This document shows positions 6,173 to 11,893 of a DNA stretch of 11,893 bases, one piece after another. The notes beneath the pieces were generated by a model. It was given only the letters and a program-made list of their open reading frames with translations. It ran no database searches and had not been told where the DNA came from. The translations under genes were made by a program, and so were the position numbers. The DNA comes from an uncultured Oscillospiraceae bacterium (GTDB lineage: Bacteria > Bacillota > Clostridia > Oscillospirales > Oscillospiraceae), in assembly GCA_910584395.1 (NCBI GenBank), contig CAJUAS010000045.1, forward strand, positions 1-11,893, given 5' to 3'. Positions within the stretch are counted from its first letter, which is position 1. Every line of letters starts with the position of its first letter.

Positions 6173-7386
6173 AAAAAGAATGTGTCGCCATGCTGCTGGC
6201 CGGCGGTCAGGGCAGCCGTCTGAAGGCTCTGACCCGTCATGTGGCGAAACCCGCTGTTCCCTTTGGGGGGAAGTACCGCATCATCGACTTCCCGCTCTCC
6301 AACTGCGTCAACTCCGGCATTGACACCGTGGGCGTACTCACCCAGTACCGCCCGCTGGAGCTGAACTCCTACATCGGCAATGGCCAGCCTTGGGATCTGG
6401 ACCGCTCCGACGGCGGCGTCCACATCCTCCCTCCCTATCTGGGGGAGAATGAAGAGGGCTCTTGGTACAAGGGCACCGCCAACGCCATCTGCCAGAACAT
6501 CAACTTCATCGACCAGTATGACCCCGAGTACGTCCTCGTCCTCTCCGGCGACCACATCTACAAAATGGACTACGCCAAAATGCTGGAGCACCACAAGAAG
6601 GTCGGCGCCGCCGCCACCATCTCCGTTCTGGAGGTCACCATGGAGGAGGCCAGCCGCTTCGGCATCATGAACGTGGACGAAAACGACCAGATCTACGAGT
6701 TTGAGGAAAAGCCCAAGAAGCCCAAGAGCAATCTGGCCTCCATGGGCATCTATATCTTCACTTGGTCAAAACTCCGCAAGTATCTTCTGGATGACGATGC
6801 CGATCCCAACAGCTCCAACGACTTCGGCAAGAACATCATTCCCGCCATGCTGGGCAAGGGAGAGATCCTCACCGCCTACCGCTTCAAGGGCTATTGGCGG
6901 GATGTGGGCACCATCGACTCCCTGTGGGACGCCAACATGGATATGCTCTCTCCCGACGCGGGCATCACCCTCTCCGACGAGGACGACTGGACGATTTACG
7001 CCCGCACCCCGACCAAGCCCCCTCACTTCGTGGGTGAAAACGCCAAGGTCACCCACTCCCTCCTCACCGGCGGCTGTCAGGTGGAGGGCGAGGTGGAACA
7101 CAGCGTGCTCTTCCACTCGGTCACTGTCGAGCCGGGGGCAAGCGTGCGCTACTCCATCCTCATGCCCGGCGCGGTGGTGAAGGCCGGCAGCCGCGTGGAT
7201 TACGCCATCGTGGCCGAGGACGCAGTCATTGAGTCCGGCGCCACCGTGGGCGCCGCCCCCACTGAAAAGAAAGAGGACGGCTGGGACATCGCCGTGGTGG
7301 CGCAGGGCGTGAAGGTGGGCAAAAACGCCACCGTCTCCCCCGCCGCCATGGTCACCAAAAACGTAAAGGAGGGAGCTAAGGTATGA
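6169..7386 (+). CDS. glgC: glucose-1-phosphate adenylyltransferase, catalytic subunit
   Basis: 405 residues. It makes ADP-glucose and pyrophosphate from glucose-1-phosphate and ATP, the committed step of bacterial glycogen synthesis. The nucleotidyltransferase domain (about 1-260) shows LLAGGQGSRL (9-18), KPAVPFGGKYRIIDF (27-41), LSGDHIYKMDY with metal/catalytic Asp128 (125-135), EFEEKP with the likely glucose-1-phosphate lysine Lys181, and YWRDVGT (242-248). Hexapeptide repeats from about 290 form the C-terminal left-handed beta-helix. Translation starts at GTG 6169, whose GTGA overlaps the glgB stop; the only upstream SD-like site is AAGGA (6152-6156), 12 nt away and inside the glgB tail codons. 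Initiation therefore probably depends on coupling to glgB. It likely forms a heteromer with GlgD, encoded next with an ATGA overlap. Confidence 0.97.
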   Translation: MKKECVAMLLAGGQGSRLKALTRHVAKPAVPFGGKYRIIDFPLSNCVNSGIDTVGVLTQYRPLELNSYIGNGQPWDLDRSDGGVHILPPYLGENEEGSWYKGTANAICQNINFIDQYDPEYVLVLSGDHIYKMDYAKMLEHHKKVGAAATISVLEVTMEEASRFGIMNVDENDQIYEFEEKPKKPKSNLASMGIYIFTWSKLRKYLLDDDADPNSSNDFGKNIIPAMLGKGEILTAYRFKGYWRDVGTIDSLWDANMDMLSPDAGITLSDEDDWTIYARTPTKPPHFVGENAKVTHSLLTGGCQVEGEVEHSVLFHSVTVEPGASVRYSILMPGAVVKAGSRVDYAIVAEDAVIESGATVGAAPTEKKEDGWDIAVVAQGVKVGKNATVSPAAMVTKNVKEGAKV

Positions 7387-8495
7387 ACAACCTCCATGGT
7401 TTGATCTTCGCCTACCGCTCCAATAAAGACCTCCGGGAGCTGACCCAGCACCGCAACACCTGCTCCATCCCCTTCGGCGGACGTTACCGTCTGGTGGACT
7501 TCACCCTCTCCAGCATGGTCAACGCCGGCGTCACCGACGTGGGTATGATCGTCCACTCCTCCTACCAGTCCCTTCTGGACCACGTCGGCTCGGGCAAGGA
7601 CTGGGATCTTTCCCGCAAGCACGGCGGCCTGCGGATCCTGCCCCCCTTCGGCTATGCCGATGCTCCAACCGGCGACTATTATGGCCGCATGGACTCTCTG
7701 TCCGGGGTGCGCTCCTATCTGGAGGACATCAAACAGGATTATGTCATCCTCTCCGGCGGCGACGTGGCCGCCAACCTCCCCGTTCAGGACATCTACAACC
7801 AGCATCTGGCCACTAAGGCGGATATCACCGCCGTGGTCACCTGCCAGAGCATCGGTGAGCCACGCTCCTGCACCTATATGTCCACCAATCCTGATGGGCG
7901 GGTCACCGACGTGTTCGTCCACCCCAAGTCCCCCATGGGCTGCGAGGCGGTGGAGGTCTACATCCTCTCCAAGCCCCTCCTCCTCTCTCTGGTGGATCAC
8001 TGCGCCGCCCACAACATCCACTCCTTCAGCGACGGCGTGATCCTTGCCATGAAGGATCGTCTCCACATCCACACCTATCAGTTTGACGGCTATGTGGGCC
8101 GCTTCCATACGCTGGGCGCGTACTTTGAACACTCCATGGATCTGCTCGATCCCGCCGTCCGCGCCAGCCTGTTCGACCCCCGCTTCCCCATCAAGACCAA
8201 GGACCAGTCCAACCCCTCTACTTACTACGGCCCGGAGGCCCACGCCGTCAACTCCCTCATTGCGGACGGCTGCAAGGTGGAAGGGGAAGTGGATCACTGC
8301 ATCCTCTTCCGCGGCGTCCATGTGGAGAAGGGTGCGCGCCTGAGCCACTGCATCCTCATGCAGGGCACTACCGTGGGCGCAGGAGCGGCCCTCCAATACG
8401 CCATCACCGACAAGAACGTCCTCATCAACCCCGGCCGAATGCTCATGGGACACGAGAACTACCCCATCGCCATCGCCAAATACTCCAAAGTTTAA
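7383..8495 (+). CDS. glgD: glucose-1-phosphate adenylyltransferase, regulatory subunit GlgD
   Basis: 370 residues. GlgD is a GlgC paralogue found in Firmicutes that, in Bacillus/Geobacillus-type GlgCD enzymes, boosts or modulates GlgC rather than doing most of the catalysis. It keeps the fold markers (SIPFGGRYRLVDFTLSSMVNAG at about 28-49, and a C-terminal beta-helix from about 285). It lacks the ATP-binding GGxGxRL loop: the N-terminus reads GLIFAYRSNKDLREL. The GlgC SGDHIY motif is replaced by SGGDVAANL (124-132), which puts Gly where the catalytic Asp is expected. The start ATG at 7383 overlaps the glgC TGA by 4 nt and has AGGAGG at 7367-7372, 10 nt upstream, inside the glgC end. It ends 42 nt before glgA. 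Confidence 0.95.
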   Translation: MNNLHGLIFAYRSNKDLRELTQHRNTCSIPFGGRYRLVDFTLSSMVNAGVTDVGMIVHSSYQSLLDHVGSGKDWDLSRKHGGLRILPPFGYADAPTGDYYGRMDSLSGVRSYLEDIKQDYVILSGGDVAANLPVQDIYNQHLATKADITAVVTCQSIGEPRSCTYMSTNPDGRVTDVFVHPKSPMGCEAVEVYILSKPLLLSLVDHCAAHNIHSFSDGVILAMKDRLHIHTYQFDGYVGRFHTLGAYFEHSMDLLDPAVRASLFDPRFPIKTKDQSNPSTYYGPEAHAVNSLIADGCKVEGEVDHCILFRGVHVEKGARLSHCILMQGTTVGAGAALQYAITDKNVLINPGRMLMGHENYPIAIAKYSKV

Positions 8496-8537
8496 GGTCT
8501 TTTGGTTGCCACAGCGTATTGTGGAAAGGAGAACGTC

Positions 8538-9971
8538 ATGAAAATTTTGTTTGCCGCCTCCGAAGCGGCCCCCTTCATCAAAACCGGCGGACTGGCCGAC
8601 GTGGCCGGTTCTCTCCCCGCTGCTCTGGCCAAGGCCGGGCACGAGGTGAAGGTCATTCTCCCTCTCTATGAGGGGATCGGCCCTGCTTGGCGGGACAAGA
8701 TGACCTTCCGCAAGTATTTCTACGTCAATCTGGCGTGGCGCACCCCCTACTGCGGCGTGTTTGAACTGGAACACAACGGTGTGACCTACTGGTTTGTGGA
8801 TAACGAATACTACTTCCGCCGCTCTCAGGTCTACGGCCACTATGACGACGGCGAGCGGTTCGGCTTTTTCTCCCGCGCGGTGCTGGAAGTCCCCTGCCAG
8901 CTGGACTGGTCTCCTGAGATCATCCACTGCAACGACTGGCAGACGGCTCTTGTGCCCATCTATCTGCTGGAGGAGCGCTGGCGTCATCCCCAGCTTTACA
9001 ACTCCAAGACGGTGTTCACCATCCACAACATCGAGTATCAGGGCCGCTACGGAAAGCAGACCCTTCAGGATCTGTTCGGCCTGAATCAGGGGTACTTCTC
9101 TCCGGAGCTTTTGGAGTTCCACGACGACGTGAACCTGATGAAGGGCGCCATTCTGGCCTCCGACTGGGTCACCACCGTCTCCCCCACCTACGCCCACGAG
9201 CTGGGCTACTCCTTCTACGGCCACGGGCTGGAGGGTGTGGTCAACCAGTGCCGCGGCAAATTCTCCGGCATTTTGAACGGCATCGACGTGGATCTGTACG
9301 ATCCTTCGAAAGACCCCAACCTGCCCAAGAACTTCTCCGTCCGCTCCATGGCGGGCAAAAAGGTCTGCAAGGCCGCTCTGCAGCAGCGGGTCGGCCTGAA
9401 CGAAAATCCCGACGTGCCCATCATCGCCTGTGTTTCCCGTCTGGTGAGCCACAAGGGCTTTGACTTGGTCAACGCCGTCCTCCACGACATTATGCGGATG
9501 AACCTGCAGATGGTGGTGCTGGGCACCGGCGACTGGGCCTTTGAGGAATCCTTCCGTCAGGCCGCCGGCCACTATCCCGGCCGCTTCTCCGCCCAGATCA
9601 TGTACTCCGCCCAGCTCTCCAACCTCATCTATGCGGGCGCAGACCTCTTCCTCATGCCCTCCATCGCCGAGCCCTGCGGCCTGAGCCAGATGATCGCCAT
9701 GCGGTACGGTACGCTGCCTGTGGTGCGGGAGACCGGCGGGCTGAAGGACAGCGTGATCCCCTACAACTACGTCACCGGCGAGGGCACCGGCTTCTCCTTT
9801 GCCGATGTCAACGCCCACGATATGCTCCATGTGCTGGAAAGCGCCGTCGGCCTTTACTATGACTATTCCATGGAGTTCAAGAAGCTCCAGAAAAACGCCA
9901 TGACCGCCGACTTCTCTTGGGATGCCTCCGCCAAGGCTTACGAGGAGATCTACCAACGCTTGACAGGCTAA
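8538..9971 (+). CDS. glgA: glycogen synthase (ADP-glucose type, GT5)
   Basis: 477 residues, the same length as E. coli GlgA. It transfers glucose from ADP-glucose to the non-reducing end of an alpha-1,4 glucan. The two-Rossmann GT-B fold is marked by KTGGLADV (15-22, Lys15 binds ADP-glucose), HNIEYQG (163-169), NGID (247-250), SRLVSHKGFDL (300-310, Arg301 and Lys306) and AEPCGLSQM (377-385, Glu378); these match E. coli Lys15, Arg300, Lys305 and Glu377 with a one-residue shift. The start ATG at 8538 is chosen because AAAGGAG (8525-8531) lies 6 nt upstream and the product opens with the family N-terminus MKILFAASEAAPF; a TTG at 8502 would add 12 residues without a proper ribosome site. It is followed by a strong terminator. 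Confidence 0.97.
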   Translation: MKILFAASEAAPFIKTGGLADVAGSLPAALAKAGHEVKVILPLYEGIGPAWRDKMTFRKYFYVNLAWRTPYCGVFELEHNGVTYWFVDNEYYFRRSQVYGHYDDGERFGFFSRAVLEVPCQLDWSPEIIHCNDWQTALVPIYLLEERWRHPQLYNSKTVFTIHNIEYQGRYGKQTLQDLFGLNQGYFSPELLEFHDDVNLMKGAILASDWVTTVSPTYAHELGYSFYGHGLEGVVNQCRGKFSGILNGIDVDLYDPSKDPNLPKNFSVRSMAGKKVCKAALQQRVGLNENPDVPIIACVSRLVSHKGFDLVNAVLHDIMRMNLQMVVLGTGDWAFEESFRQAAGHYPGRFSAQIMYSAQLSNLIYAGADLFLMPSIAEPCGLSQMIAMRYGTLPVVRETGGLKDSVIPYNYVTGEGTGFSFADVNAHDMLHVLESAVGLYYDYSMEFKKLQKNAMTADFSWDASAKAYEEIYQRLTG

Positions 9972-9990
9972 TCCCTTTTGTGGTAAACTG

Positions 9991-10036
9991 AACGTCCGGG
10001 GTTTGGAAAAATTCCCTTCCCCGGACGTTTTCTTTT
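9991..10036 (+). terminator. intrinsic terminator after glgA
   Basis: AACGTCCGGGG (9991-10001) pairs perfectly with CCCCGGACGTT (10019-10029), an 11-bp GC-rich stem, followed by TTCTTTT (10030-10036). The 17-nt loop contains an inner GGAA/TTCC pairing. It lies 19 nt after the glgA stop and should end much of the glgBCDA message. Confidence 0.9.
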
Positions 10037-10044
10037 ACCTGTTC

Positions 10045-10068
10045 CGCCGCGGTCAAGAACCGGCGGCG
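10045..10068. repeat. bulged GC hairpin between glgA terminator and glgP
   Basis: CGCCGCGGT (10045-10053) pairs with ACCGGCGGCG (10059-10068) with one bulged G and a CAAGA loop. No T-run follows, so it is not a standard terminator. It lies 65 nt before the glgP ATG. In 9972-10133 I found no convincing -35/-10 pair; two TAGAAT sequences (10073-10078, 10098-10103) are possible -10 boxes without a -35. Confidence 0.5.
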
Positions 10069-10133
10069 AGCATAGAATAGGGCACGCGATACGAGGATAG
10101 AATTTAGAGAAGAAGAAAGGCAGGATTGATTAC

Positions 10134-11893
10134 ATGGCTTATACCTCCAAACAGCTCTCTAAACTGATGGTGGACAAATTGCGCCGCACCTTCGGCCGCG
10201 ATGTGAGCGAAGCCACCGCCGCCGATATGTTCCAGGCCTGCGCTCTGGTACTGCGGGATATTATGTCCGACAACCGGGTAGAGACCCGGGAAAAGACAGA
10301 CAAGGCTAACGCCCGTCAGGTGCATTACCTGTCTCTGGAGTTTCTGGTTGGCCGTTCTCTGGAGAAAAACGCCTACAATCTGGGGGTTCTCCCCCAGCTG
10401 AAGCAGGCTTTGGACTCTCTGGGCTTCAATGCCTCCGACCTCTTTGAGTTAGAGCCGGACGCCGGTCTGGGCAACGGCGGTCTGGGCCGTCTGGCCGCCT
10501 GCTATCTGGAGGCTATGTCCACGCTGGAGATCCCCGCCACCGGCTACTCCATCTGCTATGAGCTGGGTATCTTCAAGCAGAAGATCGTGGACGGCCAGCA
10601 GGTGGAGCTGCCCGACAACTGGCTGGGTCTTGGCGGCGCATGGCTGGTCACCCGCCCCGAGGACACCGAGGAGGTCCATTTCGGCGGTCAGGTCGAGGTT
10701 GGCTTCGAGGATGGCAAGCACGTGGTCAAGCACACCGGCTACACCACCGTTCTCGCCGTCCCCCGGGATATGAAGATCGCGGGCTATAAAACCAACCACA
10801 CCAACCGTCTGCGCCTCTGGGACGCCAAGGCCGCAACCCCTGTAGACCTCTCCCGCATCTCCAGCGGCGAATACCTCAAGGCGGTGGAAAATCAGGCCAT
10901 GGCCGAGGTCATCGCCAAGGTGCTTTACCCTGAGGACAACCACTACGAGGGCAAGTCTCTTCGTCTCAAGCAGCAGTACTTCTTCGTTTCCGCCACCATC
11001 CAGTCCATCATCCGCCGCCACAAGGCCAAGTACGGGACGCTGCGGAACTTCCACGAGAAGCACGCCATCCAGATCAACGATACCCACCCCACTCTGGTCA
11101 TCCCTGAGCTGATGCGGATCTTGCTGGACGAGGAGGGGTACTCTTGGGAGGACGCTTGGTATATCACCACCCACACCGTTTCCTACACCAACCACACTGT
11201 TTTGGCCGAGGCGCTGGAGCGTTGGCCGCAGGATCTGATCATCTCCCTGCTGCCCCGCATCTGGCTGATCCTGAATGAGATCTCCAGCAAGTATCAGGCC
11301 CAGTTGGAGCAGCAGTTCCACGGCGACATGGACCGCGTGGCCCGCAACGCCATCATCTGGGACGGTCAGGTGCGTATGGCCAACCTCTGCATCTGCGCCT
11401 GCCAAGCCATCAACGGCGTGTCCGCCCTCCACTCCGAGATCCTGAAAAACGACGTGTTCAACGACGCCTACCGTCAGGCCCCCAATAAGTTCCTCAACGT
11501 CACCAACGGCATTGACCACCGCCGCTGGCTGGGGCAGATCAATCCCGGTCTGGATGAGCTGGTGCGTGAGACCATCGGCGGCGACGACTACCTTCTCCAC
11601 CCCGAGAAGCTGGCGCTCTTTGAGAAGAAGGCCACCGCTTCCACCATCACGGCGCTGGGCGAGATCAAGCAGGCCAACAAGAAGGCCTTTGCCGCTTGGT
11701 ACGCCAAGGAAACCGGCGTCATCCTCAACACCGACGCTATGTTTGACGTTCAGGTCAAGCGCCTCCACGAGTATAAGCGCCAGCTTTTGAACGCCATGCA
11801 CATCATCTACCTCTACCAAAAGCTGAAGGACGACCCCAACTTCAAGATGACCCCCCGGGTCTACCTCTTCGGCGCGAAGGCCGCCCCCGGCTA
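10134..11893 (+). CDS. glgP: glycogen/maltodextrin phosphorylase, 5' part (window ends inside gene)
   Basis: 586 complete codons are present of an expected 750-800 or so. GlgP phosphorolyses alpha-1,4 glucans to glucose-1-phosphate using pyridoxal phosphate. Visible family motifs: HYLSLEFLVGRSL (about 62-74), AGLGNGGLGRLAACYLEA (110-127), INDTHPTLVIPELMR (314-328), THTVSYTNHTVLAEALE (about 344-360), NVTNGIDHRRWL (about 457-468) and VQVKRLHEYKRQL (539-551). The pyridoxal-phosphate lysine (EASGTGNMK motif of the family) would lie beyond the window, so completeness of the active site cannot be judged. The reading frame is open to the edge. The start ATG has AGGCAGGA-like SD bases (10118-10125) 8 nt upstream. 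It has no mammalian-type regulatory N-terminal serine segment. Order glgBCDA-glgP matches the Bacillus operon, but here a terminator intervenes. Confidence 0.96.
   Translation, partial: MAYTSKQLSKLMVDKLRRTFGRDVSEATAADMFQACALVLRDIMSDNRVETREKTDKANARQVHYLSLEFLVGRSLEKNAYNLGVLPQLKQALDSLGFNASDLFELEPDAGLGNGGLGRLAACYLEAMSTLEIPATGYSICYELGIFKQKIVDGQQVELPDNWLGLGGAWLVTRPEDTEEVHFGGQVEVGFEDGKHVVKHTGYTTVLAVPRDMKIAGYKTNHTNRLRLWDAKAATPVDLSRISSGEYLKAVENQAMAEVIAKVLYPEDNHYEGKSLRLKQQYFFVSATIQSIIRRHKAKYGTLRNFHEKHAIQINDTHPTLVIPELMRILLDEEGYSWEDAWYITTHTVSYTNHTVLAEALERWPQDLIISLLPRIWLILNEISSKYQAQLEQQFHGDMDRVARNAIIWDGQVRMANLCICACQAINGVSALHSEILKNDVFNDAYRQAPNKFLNVTNGIDHRRWLGQINPGLDELVRETIGGDDYLLHPEKLALFEKKATASTITALGEIKQANKKAFAAWYAKETGVILNTDAMFDVQVKRLHEYKRQLLNAMHIIYLYQKLKDDPNFKMTPRVYLFGAKAAPG

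Noticed and set aside
8502..8537. TTG start extending GlgA by 12 residues
   Set aside because: The extension contains the real ribosome site AAAGGAG, and the ATG at 8538 gives the conserved N-terminus.
7200..9956. 918-codon open frame on the minus strand, opposite glgC-glgD-glgA
   Set aside because: It lies antisense to three well-conserved genes, has low-complexity Val/Gly/His/Leu-rich composition typical of the complement of G+C-rich codons, and shows no family motif.
10449..11819. 456-codon open frame on the minus strand, opposite glgP
   Set aside because: Same codon-complement effect; glgP motifs on the plus strand are unambiguous.

Overview
The window reads as chromosomal DNA of a fairly G+C-rich (about 60% by eye) low-redundancy Clostridia-type Firmicute, probably Oscillospiraceae-like. 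The reasons are a GlgC/GlgD pair (GlgD is essentially a Firmicutes protein), a TepA-type ClpP relative, a secreted copper-amine-oxidase-N 'stalk' protein, strong AGGAGG ribosome sites and sigma-A promoters with 17-bp spacers. The taxonomic placement is inference; no rRNA gene lies inside the window.

Left part, minus strand (1-3159). A consensus sigma-A promoter with an UP-like A/T tract fires leftward out of the window at 98-126. It is followed by a boxA-like leader, so an rRNA operon probably starts just beyond the left edge. Upstream of it, also leftward, lies a two-gene unit with one strong promoter (3131-3159): metA (homoserine O-acyltransferase, predicted acetyl-CoA type from Glu111), then a 661-residue secreted protein whose Shine-Dalgarno overlaps the metA stop. 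The secreted protein has a signal peptide, two copies of an unnamed module, a copper-amine-oxidase-N domain, an Ig-like domain and a DnaJ-like CxxCxGxG zinc motif.

Middle, plus strand (3240-3962): tepA, a ClpP-fold serine peptidase relative, transcribed divergently from metA.

Right part, plus strand (3979-11893): a glycogen operon glgB-glgC-glgD-glgA, then glgP (cut by the window end). GlgC and GlgD make ADP-glucose, GlgA polymerises it, GlgB adds alpha-1,6 branches and GlgP releases glucose-1-phosphate. glgB/glgC and glgC/glgD overlap by 4 nt, which points to translational coupling. A strong intrinsic terminator separates glgA from glgP. GlgB carries an unusual 54-residue Lys/Ala/Pro-rich, histone-H1-like C-terminal tail.

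No mobile element, CRISPR array, tRNA or phage gene is visible. The main signal not explained by the genes is a strong scarcity of the pentamer CCWGG (five sites in 11.9 kb), apparently achieved by synonymous codon choice.
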